DNA from: Agrostemma githago
Lineage: Eukaryota > Streptophyta > Magnoliopsida > Caryophyllales > Caryophyllaceae
DNA: 64,000 nt
Assembly (NCBI GenBank): GCA_958450325.1
Contig: OY288246.1
Span: 41,841,619 to 41,905,618, forward strand
Direction: 5' to 3'
This document shows positions 39,800 to 50,303 of the stretch, piece after piece. Under the pieces are notes generated by a model that was not told where the DNA came from, ran no database searches, and saw only the letters and a program-made list of their open reading frames with translations. Each line of letters begins with the position of its first letter. Position 1 is the first letter of the stretch. The translations under genes were made by a program, and so were the position numbers.

Positions 39800-42294
39800 T
39801 TAAACGTAGTATTTCTTTAGCGTGTCTGCGTTCCAGTGAGCGTTCAGCTCTTGTCCCTCCAGACTGGCTATCCTGTACGTGCCTGGGCCCAAGACCTGAG
39901 TGATTTGGTATGGGCCTTCCCAATTGGCACTTAGCTTCCCGTGCTCTCTTGATTTTCCAGTCGCTTGTGTTTTTCTCAGAACCAACTCGCCCACCTGAAA
40001 ACTCCTCTGTCGGACTTTGCTATTGAAAGCTTTCCTCATTCGCTGCTGGTAGGCAGCGATATTGGTACTGGCTTCCTCTCTTAGCTCACTTACCAAGTCC
40101 AGGGCCTCAACCATCGCAGTTTCATTTTCAGCCTGGTTGTACTGCAGGGAACGTAGAGAGGGAATCCTTGTCTCAATTGGCAACAAAGCCTCTGCTCCAT
40201 ATACCAGGCCAAATGGGGTCTGGCCTGTTGACTCCTTCCTGGTAGTTCGGATGGACCAGAGTATACTGGGGAGTTCATCAGCCCACCTACCTTTGCAGTC
40301 ATCCACCATTTTCTTCAGGCCATTCAGAATTTGTTTGTTGGCTGCTTCCGCCTGCCCATTGGTTTGAGGATGGCAGACGGCTGAGTAGGCGACCGAGATG
40401 TTGTGGCTTTCCAGCCAGTTTCTTAGTGGGTCATTATCGAACTGCCTTCCGTGGTCAAATACCAGCATTTTTGGTACGCCGAACCGGGTGATGACATTTC
40501 GCCAGATCATCTTCCTGACTGCCGGCTCAGTGATGTTAGGCACTGCCTCCGCCTCCACCCATTTGGTGAAGTAGTCTATGGCGACAATTAAGAACTTTCT
40601 GCCTCCTGTGGCCACCGTGAAGGGTCCTAGGATGTCCATCCCCCATTGAGCAAAGGGGATGGGGGATAGGATTGGCCTGAGCTCCTGAGCAGGGGCATGG
40701 ATCGATGGGGCAAAGAGTTGGCATTTTCTGTATTTCTGGGTCAGGCTCTTGGCATCTGCCAGCATGGTAGGCCAGTAGTAGCCTGCTCTGAGGGCCTTGT
40801 GGGCCAGCGACCTACCGCCAATGTGATGCCCACAAATCCCTGAGTGGATATCATCCAATACCTCTACGGCCTGATCCGCCCGTAGGCATTTAAGCAGGGG
40901 ATAAGTAAAAGATTTTTTGTAGAGTTCTCCATTAATGAATATGAACCAGGCTGCTTTAGCCTGTACCTTCCTTTTTTGTAGTGAGTCTGATGGTAAGATA
41001 CCGTGCCTCTTGTACTGGACGAAAGGGGTCATCCAGCTTTCCAGCTCTTCTTCCACGGCATTAATCGTTTGACAGGGATCAGTAGACTTCTCGTGTAAAA
41101 CGTCGACCCATACTGATCTTCGGATGTCCTGCAGACTGGAGCTTGCCAGTTTTGACAGGGCATCTGCTCTGTTGTTCTGGGATCGGGGAATTTGTTTGAC
41201 CTCATATGATTTCAGGCCGGACAATTCTCCTTTTACCATCTCTAGGTATGCGGCCATTGCTTGGTCTCTTGCCTCGTATTCTCCATTGATCTGGTTGGCG
41301 ATGAGCTGGGAGTCTGTTGCTAAAACAATTCGTTCCGCCCCTGCGGCTTTAGCCAGCCTGACGCCTGCGAGTACTGCTTCATACTCTGCTTCATTGTTTG
41401 ATGCTGGGAAAACGAATCTGAGAGCATGCTCAAAGTCGGTCCCTTCTGGGCTGGTTAATACGATGCCTACGCCTGCGCCGTTGGCCGTTGAGGACCCATC
41501 AGTGTATACGACCCACTCTTGGGCAGGTGCTTCCTCTTCCCCTGAATGGGAGCACTCAGCCAAAAAGTCTGCCAGAGCTTGGGCTTTGATGGCTGTTCTC
41601 GGCTGGTAAGATATACCTAGCCCACTCAGCTCAATTGCCCATTTCAACAATCTTCCTGATTTTTCGAATTTTTCCAACAACTTTTCCAGGGGCTGGTCGG
41701 TGAGGACTATGACTGGATGCGCGTCAAAATAAGGTCTGAGCTTTCTGGCTGCAATTATGACCGCGTAGGCGGCTTTTTCAACCATCGGATAATTCTTCTC
41801 AGCTGCCCCCAGCGCATGACTCACAAAGTATATAGGTTGCTGGGTGCCTGCCTCTTCCCTTAGGATGACCGCACTGACGGTTATATTAGTTACTGCAATG
41901 TAGAGGAAAAGTTTTTCTCCTGCTACTGGTCTTGCCAGGGTAGGGAGCCTCTTAAGATGGTCCTTCAGTTGCTCGAAGGCCTCTTTCTGCTCGCCTTCCC
42001 ATTTGAACTGTTTGTTTCCTTTCAGAATTTTGAAAAAAGGAGTGGCTCTGTCTGCTGATCGGGCTATGAATCGTGCCAAGGCGGCCATTCGTCCCGTCAG
42101 GCGCTGGATGTCCCTGATGGTCTTGGGCTCGGGGAGGTCTAGAACTGCCTGAATTTTTTCAGGGTTGGCATCTATACCCCGAGAACTGACCAAAAACCCT
42201 AGGAATTTTCCGGAGCGTACTCCAAACGTGCACTTTTTTGGATTTAGTTTCATTTTATAAGCGCGCAGAGAATTGAAGGTTTCCTGCAAGTCTG
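39800..42294 (-). CDS. C-terminal half of gypsy pol, unit 3, with integrase zinc-finger change
   Basis: Same domains as unit 1 but one residue longer (SIHAPAQE against SIGPAQE near residue 537). At the integrase zinc domain it reads QKYRKC where units 1 and 2 have QKCRKC, so the first Cys of the C-x2-C pair (C528) is Tyr. By established knowledge of HHCC integrase domains this should impair zinc binding. The second RNase H also differs, GVGIVLTS for GAGIVLTS. The frame is otherwise open. Confidence 0.88.
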
Positions 42295-42312
42295 TCCCCA
42301 CAGACGGCGCCA
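42295..42312 (-). other. primer binding site fused to mid-RT, unit 3
   Basis: Same 18-nt site and same CAGACTTGC junction as units 1 and 2. Confidence 0.9.
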
Positions 42313-42315
42313 AAT

Positions 42316-42993
42316 TGTTCCGGTTACGGAAACAATTTACCCGGCCTAGAATCCGGGCAGCGTAGTTGAATTGATGATGGATAATTAGTCGCTTGATTCT
42401 CTTGATCTCCCCTTCCTCTCACTCTTGAAATCGGACTTTCCCGGCGGAAGATGGCTTGCTCCCTGCACAATAAACGCACAGGGCCTCGGAGGTTGTCCGA
42501 GCAAACCCTCTCCGATGCCTAAGTTAGTCCGTGAAATGCCTTGACGTACCTAGCTCGTGAGGAACTAGGTGGCGTTTTAAGAGTAAGAGTCTAGAGAGAG
42601 AAAATCCAACCCCTTTCATGTGGGAAATGGAGAGGTATTTATACCTTCCCACAAGAGAGAGAAGAGGAAGAGGAATGGTTGGATGGGAGAGTGACAAGTG
42701 GCGGCTTCTCATCCATCCATTCCCAATTACCTTAGGCAAAATGACGAGAGGGCCCCTGGGATCCCGGCCCTGTTGGCCGGGGTCCTTCCCAGGGCAGACG
42801 GTCTCCAGGCAGGGGCTGCTAAGCCCTGGCAGGCTGGGTTGGGCTGCGCTCTCAGCGGCTGACGGCCAGACTTTAGCGCTTTCATGCTTTGCTCTTGGTC
42901 CTTGCTGGGGGCTTGTCTTTCGACTCTCTGACAGGAATCGTCTCGGGGCCTGCATAGCAGGCAGTGGATTGACAGGCGGCCCACCCCAAATCA
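42316..42993 (-). repeat. LTR 3 of the array (678 bp)
   Basis: Same length as the other LTRs. Reads CCACCCCAAATCA at its outer end where the others have CCACCCCCAATCA, and shares GAGCAAACC with LTR 2. Confidence 0.85.
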
Positions 42994-43347
42994 ATTGGCC
43001 CTCGTCAGTAGGAGGGAAGTGAGACTTCTCCACTGCTGACGACTCTTGCTTGGAGGGGGGTTGACTTTCAAGTCTATCGCAGCATTTAATGCTTCGCGCC
43101 TTCCCAATGGAACTTTGTACTGTTCCTGTCAGGAATGCAAAGAGGCAGGAGCTCTTTCGTAATGATTGCCTTTTTCTTCTGGGCGGATTTTGGGGAACCG
43201 TGAGGAGTTCTTAATTGGTGGTTCTCCTCCCAGGGTGGTTGGAGCGCTCATTAATGCGGAGTTTCCCTTGGTATAAAATCTCTAGCTTTCCTTGCTCATT
43301 TGCACTTCGTTTCTTCTTCAATCTCTTCTATTTTCCTCATTCTAAAC
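42994..43347 (+). promoter_or_regulatory. ORF1 upstream region with TATA box, unit 4
   Basis: TATAAA at 43272-43277. Otherwise as in unit 2. Confidence 0.6.
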
Positions 43348-43929
43348 ATGACTTGGATCAAAAAAAGTGTAATTCGCCGTGGAGTCAAACATGTTTCCTT
43401 CATCTTCAGAGGGTTTTGGAGGCTCAGATATGCGCGGGCTGCTTATTTAGTTGCTCGCCGGAGTCGCTGTTCACGGCTTCGCCTTCGTCGGAGGGGTCGG
43501 AGGACCGCTATTAGGATGGGCAAACGCCCTAGGAGGTCCCTTCCTCCTGCTGCGCCTAGGTTCAGGCGTTGCTCCCAGGGTGGGGGCTGTTATGATAGGG
43601 GGTGCCATGAATGTTTTCCATGGTTGCATCCTGAACAGTTCGGCCCCAATTCTGACACCGATTCCTCCCTGGAGTCGGGCCCTTCTTCGCCTGAAAGAAA
43701 GACAGGCTGTCGCACTTGCGACGAGTCTCGTGCTGTCCCTTTTGGAAGGGACTGGGAAGACAGCAGCCATGATTCTGACGATAGTGAAGGTCTAGGCTGC
43801 CTGAGCGACGGGGACAATGGCGGGGCTTCCGACGACCCCTTTCAGGGTTCTCCAAGTTGGGACTGGGGTTCGGCTCTCGGGAGTCCGGGCAGTCCTGGAG
43901 ATTACTCCCCAGACTTGGGGGACGACTAG
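43348..43929 (+). CDS. ORF1 (193 aa), unit 4
   Basis: Same protein; copy-specific SSPERKTG where units 2 and 3 have SSPVRKTG (unit 5 has SSPIRKTG). Cys cluster and SWDWGS tail unchanged. Confidence 0.7.
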   Translation: MTWIKKSVIRRGVKHVSFIFRGFWRLRYARAAYLVARRSRCSRLRLRRRGRRTAIRMGKRPRRSLPPAAPRFRRCSQGGGCYDRGCHECFPWLHPEQFGPNSDTDSSLESGPSSPERKTGCRTCDESRAVPFGRDWEDSSHDSDDSEGLGCLSDGDNGGASDDPFQGSPSWDWGSALGSPGSPGDYSPDLGDD

Positions 43930-44446
43930 GCTTGTGTAGCAGGGCCTTTTAATTTCTGTCAGGCTGGAATTCTCCAAGCCTTATGTAATTTTCTTTTATG
44001 TTCGTCTTGCGATGTATCTTTCCCTGGCGGGGTTTTCAATTAAATGAATATTCTGTTTTTTTTTTTTTTTTTTTTTTTTTGAGGTCATTGATTGACCCTT
44101 CTCTCTGACGTTTCTGTTTACCGAGGCTTCTCTTGAAAAAGGTGAGCGGTCGGTGTTCAGTGTGTGACACGTGGAGGGTCTTCGCAGGTTTTGTCAGGGT
44201 TTCCACCTTTTGGACTTCTTTGGGCTTTTTATATAAACCCACCTCCCCATTCATTCTCTTCTTTTACTCTTCTTGACACCTTTACTCCCCCTAACACTTC
44301 TTGGATTCCCTTCATTGACTGAGCGTTTTCTTTTTTGAGGAGCAAGGATCACTTCTTGTCGTCATCTCTGACAACTTCACCGGCGTTCTTTTTTAGGTCA
44401 GAACTTCTTGAATCTTTCGCTTCTTTTCTTCCCTTCTATAGCCTAA
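43930..44446 (+). promoter_or_regulatory. ORF2 promoter region, unit 4
   Basis: 25-T tract, G-box 44168-44173, TATATAAA 44230-44237, CAATTAAATG type. Confidence 0.65.
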
Positions 44447-46767
44447 ATGTCGCGAGCCCGCCCCCTTTCTTTCAATTCATTACTCGGGGGAACTAGCGGC
44501 GGCGACGGTGGTCGTCGTGACGTAGCTTCTTCCTCCGGGGTTGGCCCCCGGGAGGAGGATGATCACAGGGGAGAGGGTGCTGAGTCACCCGACCCCGCTC
44601 CCTTCGATGTGATTGATTCCGACGACGAAGCCCTGGAGGTGGACCCTGCCAGGGTGGCCGGTCCTCTCATCCGCAGGGAGAGAGGGAGGACCTATTTTCT
44701 GGACAAAGAGAAATATGTGATTCCCTTACAGACCTACCCCGAGGCCAAAAATAGGGACCTAATCTTGGAAAGTAGTGCGGCTAAGGCCATCGAGCAATTT
44801 TACAATTTTGGGGAGGGGTACACAGTGGTGATCCTTGGGGAAAAAGACACAGTATGCTGTCCCCCAGAAGGGTGTGTAGCTGTCTTTCATAAGGCCCTAG
44901 AGTTCGGCCTGCGTTTTCCGTTGCATCCCTTCCTGGAAGAGACTTTCAGGAGGATGAACGTCGCCATTGCTCAGTTAACCGCCACGGCTATCAGAGCATT
45001 AGTGGCCTATACTTGGACATGTTTATTCCATGGTGAGGGGCCATATATCGACGCCCTTCGCTTCATGGTTGGCCTCCAAATGGTGTCTTCGTCTGGGGGA
45101 GATGGCTCCCCTGGTTACTGGTCTCTGCTGAGACAGAAAAAATACGCCCTGGTATGGCCACCCATGAGCAGTCTCAAAGACTGGAAAAACAATTTCATAT
45201 ATGTCCATAGTGCGTCGGGGTGGAAAATTCCTAGACATTTTAGGAATCATGTTCATACTCGCATGGAGACGCGCGAGGAATATCATCCTCGTGTTGGGGG
45301 GAAGGCTCTGGAAGTCAGGCTGAGCCATAAGGAGAAGATTTTGATAGAAAAGTTTGAGATCGTGTCGGATAAACATGGGAACTTTTGCCCTGTTTTTTGG
45401 CTCCCTCACGCGGAGCTTATCACCACTGACGAGTACCTGCTTCCCATGGGCCTGATTCGTGGCCTTGAAGGTAGTTCTAGGATTTCCTTGTTGTCGCGAT
45501 TTTCCAGGGATTTTATTTCTCCCTGCTTTCTAAATGACCGCCTCTCCTTTTCTGCAGATTCCTACTCTTGGAGCTGGACCAAGAAGCAGGTCAGGAGGTT
45601 AGGCTTGAGCGAAGAATTGCACGTTCTTTCAAAGCGTCCTTCTCTTCCGCCAAACTTTAAGAAAGGAAGTAAGGCCTTGATGAAGCTCGTGAAAGACTTC
45701 GCCGCAGGCCGAAGATTGCCTCTTCCCCCCCGGCTGCCTTCGTCGAAGCCGGCGACTCCTACTCCCAGTATTCATGATGGGGAGGCGGAGGTTACTTCAG
45801 GGGCTACTCCTTCTCCTGGCCAAAAACAGGGCGCTTCTTCAGCCGGCCCTCGGATCTCGCAGGGAACGCAGCCTGGAGATTCGGAAGGGACCGGGGAGAG
45901 TGTTCCCTTGGAAGTGAGGAGGAAAAGGGAGAGGGAGCCCCCTAGTGCCGACGTGGTGGATTTGGAGGCGGACGTTTCTACCCCTGATGCGAAACGTCCT
46001 GCTCGTGAGCCCTCTAGCATTCCCTTCCCAGAGGAAAATGTGGAGTTCCACTACACGGCGGGGGATAGTGTGGACGTTTCGGGCCTGCTTTCTGACTCTG
46101 GGGCTGTCCTGGCCGACCGTCTTACAAAGATGGTAACTTCCACCTCTCATCAAGTGCTTCAATACATCCAGCGTACCTCCAAGGTCATGCTGGCGTCTGC
46201 TAAACTGGCGGCTCTCAGCCGCCTGAGTGATGAGGAGCTGACAGTTACCCCTGGGGTTCCTCCTCCCGACCGTCTGGCCATGATAGAGAGGGACGTCTCC
46301 CTGATAAGCTCTTTGAAGGAAAAAATGTCAAAGCAGGAGGAGGAGTTGGAAGAGGCCAAGAGGCAGGCTGATCGTTGGAGGCTGCAGGGGAAATGGCCGT
46401 GAAGGAAGTTTCCAAGTTGGGGGCCGAACTGCAGGAGAGCCGTCAATCGTTGGACCGTGCTAACATATCTTTGGCCGAGATGGGGCATGTGAAGGGAAGG
46501 GTGACTGTCTTGGAGGAGCAGCTGTCGCAGGCCAAGGGAGAATGGGCGAAAGAGAAAGAGTCCCTGGCTGCCGAGACTGAGGAAGCGGTGGGTGCCAGCT
46601 TTGTGAGCGGCGCCAACTCCTCTCTGTCATTGGTTATGAAGGTGATTGGGGAGATGTTCCCCTCTTTTGACGAGGACACTTTTCGGAGCCTCTATTCCGC
46701 CAAGGACGAAGCCCGGGTGACCAGGCAGCCTGAAGCAGACGCCAACGCTCGCCAAGATGCTGCGTGA
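44447..46767 (+). pseudogene. ORF2, unit 4, one-base frameshift
   Basis: Reads as ORF2 to about residue 647, then a G-run is one base short (GCAGGGGAAATGG near 46386 instead of GCAGGGGGAAATGG). This gives a premature stop at 46402. The rest of the coiled coil continues in another frame to 46767. Also ASAKLAAL for ASAELAAL, LLGG retained, VVILGEKD as in unit 2 and ADRLTKM as in unit 5. Could be a real lesion or a homopolymer sequencing error. Confidence 0.8.
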
Positions 46768-46898
46768 TGCCTCCTCTCCTCTATGGAAGCTTTTCATTTT
46801 CTTGTGCTGAACCATCGTTTCATGGTTTTTCTTGTAATATTTTGCTACTTGGTTTCTTCTTTGACTTTGTAAAAATTTTTCCACCCTTTATGGGTTGT
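46768..46898 (+). other. ORF2 3' trailer up to a fold-back junction
   Basis: Follows unit sequence to TTTATGGGTTGTTT and then switches at about 46899 to the reverse complement of ORF2 (TTGGCCTCGGGGTAGG). The junction shares a short T run. The GC repeats, pol and LTR expected here are missing. Confidence 0.85.
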
Positions 46899-47201
46899 TT
46901 TGGCCTCGGGGTAGGTCTGTAAGGGAATCACATATTTCTCTTTGTCCAGAAAATAGGTCCTCCCTCTCTCCCTGCGGATGAGAGGACCGGCCACCCTGGC
47001 AGGGTCCACCTCCAGGGCTTCGTCGTCGGAATCAATCACATCGAAGGGAGCGGGGTCGGGTGACTCAGCACCCTCTCCCCTGTGATCATCCTCCTCCCGG
47101 GGGCCAACCCCGGAGGAAGAAGCTACGTCACGACGACCACCGTCGCCGCCGCTAGTTCCTCTGAGTAATGAATTGAAAGAAAGGGGGCGGGCTCGCGACA
47201 T
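46899..47201 (-). pseudogene. ORF2 N-terminal fragment, inverted
   Basis: Encodes the first about 101 residues of ORF2 (to QTYPEAK) on the minus strand and then runs into unrelated codons. LLRG replaces LLGG near residue 15. Confidence 0.85.
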
Positions 47202-47722
47202 TTAGGCTATAGAAGGGAAGAAAAGAAGCGAAAGATTCAAGAAGTTCTGACCTAAAAAAGAACGCCGGTGAAGTTGTCAGAGATGACGACAAGAAGTGAT
47301 CCTTGCTCCTCAAAAAAGAAAACGCTCAGTCAATGAAGGGAATCCAAGAAGTGTTAGGGGGAGTAAAGGTGTCAAGAAGAGTAAAAGAAGAGAATGAATG
47401 GGGAGGTGGGTTTATATAAAAAGCCCAAAGAAGTCCAAAAGGTGGAAACCCTGACAAAACCTGCGAAGACCCTCCACGTGTCACACACTGAACACCGACC
47501 GCTCACCTTTTTCAAGAGAAGCCTCGGTAAACAGAAACGTCAGAGAGAAGGGTCAATCAATGACCTCAAAAAAAAAAAAAAAAAAAAAAAAAAAAACAGA
47601 ATATTCATTTCATTGAAAACCCCGCCAGGGAAAGATATATCGCAAGACGAACATAAAAGAAAATTACATAAGGCTTGGAGAATTCCAGCCTGACAGAAAT
47701 TAAAAGGCCCTGCTACACAAGC
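47202..47722 (-). promoter_or_regulatory. inverted ORF2 promoter region
   Basis: TATATAAA complement at 47411-47418, G-box 47475-47480, and a 29-A tract (47568-47596), the longest in the array. CAATGAAATG type as in units 1 and 2, unlike adjacent units 3 to 5. Confidence 0.65.
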
Positions 47723-48162
47723 CTAGTCGTCCCCCAAGTCTGGGGAGTAATCTCCAGGACTGCCCGGACTCCCGAGAGCCGAACCCCAGTCCCAACTTGG
47801 AGAACCCTGAAAGGGGTCGTCGGAAGCCCCGCCATTGTCCCCGTCGCTCAGGCAGCCGAGACCTTCACTATCGTCAGAATCGTGGCTGCTGTCTTCCCAG
47901 TCCCTTCCAAAAGGGACAGCACGAGACTCGTCGCAAGTGCGACAGCCTGTCTTTCTTACAGGCGAAGAAGGGCCCGACTCCAGGGAGGAATCGGTGTCAG
48001 AATTGGGGCCGAACTGTTCAGGATGCAGCCATGGAAAACATTCATGGCACCCCCTATCATAACAGCCCCCACCCTGGGAGCAACGCCTGAACCTAGGCGC
48101 AGCAGGAGGAAGGGACCTCCTAGGGCGTTTGCCCATCCTAATAGCGGTCCTCCGACCCCTCC
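47723..48162 (-). pseudogene. ORF1 C-terminal fragment, inverted
   Basis: Carries ORF1 from just before MGKRPRRS to the stop, including the Cys cluster and acidic tail. The basic N-terminus, start and TATA are replaced by an LTR joined at CCGGCG (about 48161-48166), a microhomology shared by ORF1 and the PBS end. Confidence 0.85.
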
Positions 48163-48169
48163 GGCGCCA
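48163..48169 (-). other. PBS remnant of LTR 4
   Basis: Only TGGCGCC of the PBS survives before ORF1 antisense sequence. Confidence 0.85.
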
Positions 48170-48172
48170 AAT

Positions 48173-48850
48173 TGTTCCGGTTACGGAAACAATTTACCCG
48201 GCCTAGAATCCGGGCAGCGTAGTTGAATTGATGATGGATAATTAGTCGCTTGATTCTCTTGATCTCCCCTTCCTCTCACTCTTGAAATCGGACTTTCCCG
48301 GTGGAAGATGGCTTGCTCCCTGCACAATAAACGCACAGGGCCTCGGAGGTTGTCCGAGGAAACCCTCTCCGATGCCTAAGTTAGTCCGTGAAATGCCTTG
48401 ACGTACCTAGCTCGTGAGGAACTAGGTGGCGTTTTAAGAGTAAGAGTCTAGAGAGAGAAAATCCAACCCCTTTCATGTGGGAAATGGAGAGGTATTTATA
48501 CCTTCCCACAAGAGAGAGAAGAGGAAGAGGAATGGTTGGATGGGAGAGTGACAAGTGGCGGCTTCTCATCCATCCATTCCCAATTACCTTAGGCAAAATG
48601 ACGAGAGGGCCCCTGGGATCCCGGCCCTGTTGGCCGGGGTCCTTCCCAGGGCAGACGGTCTCCAGGCAGGGGCTGCTAAGCCCTGGCAGGCTGGGTTGGG
48701 CTGCGCTCTCAGCGGCTGACGGCCAGACTTTAGCGCTTTCATGCTTTGCTCTTGGTCCTTGCTGGGGGCTTGTCTTTCGACTCTCTGACAGGAATCGTCT
48801 CGGGGCCTGCATAGCAGGCAGTGGATTGACAGGCGGCCCACCCCCAATCA
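48173..48850 (-). repeat. LTR 4 of the array (678 bp)
   Basis: Complete LTR in minus orientation with the usual ends. GTGGAAGATGG near 48300 where the others have GCGGAAGATGG. Confidence 0.85.
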
Positions 48851-49204
48851 ATTGGCCCTCGTCAGTAGGAGGGAAGTGAGACTTCTCCTCTGCTGACGAC
48901 TCTTGCTTGGAGGGGGGTTGACTTTCAAGTCTATCGCAGCATTTAATGCTTCGCGCCTTCCCAATGGAACTTTGTACTGTTCCTGTCAGGAATGCAAAGA
49001 GGCAGGAGCTCTTTCGTAATGATTGCCTTTTTCTTCTGGGCGGATTTTGGGGAACCGTGAGGAGTTCTTAATTGGTGGTTCTCCTCCCAGGGTGGTTGGA
49101 GCGCTCATTAATGCGGAGTTTCCCTTGGTATAAAATCTCTAGCTTTCCTTGCTCATTTGCACTTCGTTTCTTCTTCAATCTCTTCTATTTTCCTCATTCT
49201 AAAC
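48851..49204 (+). promoter_or_regulatory. ORF1 upstream region with TATA box, unit 5
   Basis: TATAAA at 49129-49134. Otherwise as in unit 2. Confidence 0.6.
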
Positions 49205-49786
49205 ATGACTTGGATCAAAAAAAGTGTAATTCGCCGTGGAGTCAAACATGTTTCCTTCATCTTCAGAGGGTTTTGGAGGCTCAGATATGCGCGGGCTGCT
49301 TATTTAGTTGCTCGCCGGAGTCGCTGTTCACGGCTTCGCCTTCGCCGGAGGGGTCGGAGGACCGCTATTAGGATGGGCAAACGCCCTAGGAGGTCCCTTC
49401 CTCCTGCTGCGCCTAGGTTCAGGCGTTGCTCCCAGGGTGGGGGCTGTTATGATAGGGGGTGCCATGAATGTTTTCCATGGCTGCATCCTGAACAGTTCGG
49501 CCCCAATTCTGACACCGATTCCTCCCTGGAGTCGGGCCCTTCTTCGCCTATAAGAAAGACAGGCTGTCGCACTTGCGACGAGTCTCGTGCTGTCCCTTTT
49601 GGAAGGGACTGGGAAGACAGCAGCCATGATTCTGACGATAGTGAAGGTCTCGGCTGCCTGAGCGACGGGGACAATGGCGGGGCTTCCGACGACCCCTTTC
49701 AGGGTTCTCCAAGTTGGGACTGGGGTTCGGCTCTCGGGAGTCCGGGCAGTCCTGGAGATTACTCCCCAGACTTGGGGGACGACTAG
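49205..49786 (+). CDS. ORF1 (193 aa), unit 5
   Basis: Same protein; copy-specific SSPIRKTG. Lies in the left arm of the 4.46-kb palindrome. Confidence 0.7.
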   Translation: MTWIKKSVIRRGVKHVSFIFRGFWRLRYARAAYLVARRSRCSRLRLRRRGRRTAIRMGKRPRRSLPPAAPRFRRCSQGGGCYDRGCHECFPWLHPEQFGPNSDTDSSLESGPSSPIRKTGCRTCDESRAVPFGRDWEDSSHDSDDSEGLGCLSDGDNGGASDDPFQGSPSWDWGSALGSPGSPGDYSPDLGDD

Positions 49787-50303
49787 GCTTGTGTAGCAGG
49801 GCCTTTTAATTTCTGTCAGGCTGGAATTCTCCAAGCCTTATGTAATTTTCTTTTATGTTCGTCTTGCGATGTATCTTTCCCTGGCGGGGTTTTCAATTAA
49901 ATGAATATTCTGTTTTTTTTTTTTTTTTTTTTTTTTTGAGGTCATTGATTGACCCTTCTCTCTGACGTTTCTGTTTACCGAGGCTTCTCTTGAAAAAGGT
50001 GAGCGGTCGGTGTTCAGTGTGTGACACGTGGAGGGTCTTCGCAGGTTTTGTCAGGGTTTCCACCTTTTGGACTTCTTTGGGCTTTTTATATAAACCCACC
50101 TCCCCATTCATTCTCTTCTTTTACTCTTCTTGACACCTTTACTCCCCCTAACACTTCTTGGATTCCCTTCATTGACTGAGCGTTTTCTTTTTTGAGGAGC
50201 AAGGATCACTTCTTGTCGTCATCTCTGACAACTTCACCGGCGTTCTTTTTTAGGTCAGAACTTCTTGAATCTTTCGCTTCTTTTCTTCCCTTCTATAGCC
50301 TAA
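49787..50303 (+). promoter_or_regulatory. ORF2 promoter region, unit 5
   Basis: 25-T tract, G-box 50025-50030, TATATAAA 50087-50094, CAATTAAATG type. Confidence 0.65.

Larger units (their letters stand above)
43488..48162. repeat. smaller inverted repeat: arms about 43488-44749 and 46899-48162
   Basis: Arms of about 1.26 kb hold ORF1 C-terminus, ORF2 promoter and ORF2 N-terminus. The spacer of about 2.1 kb is the rest of unit 4 ORF2 and its trailer. Confidence 0.85.
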
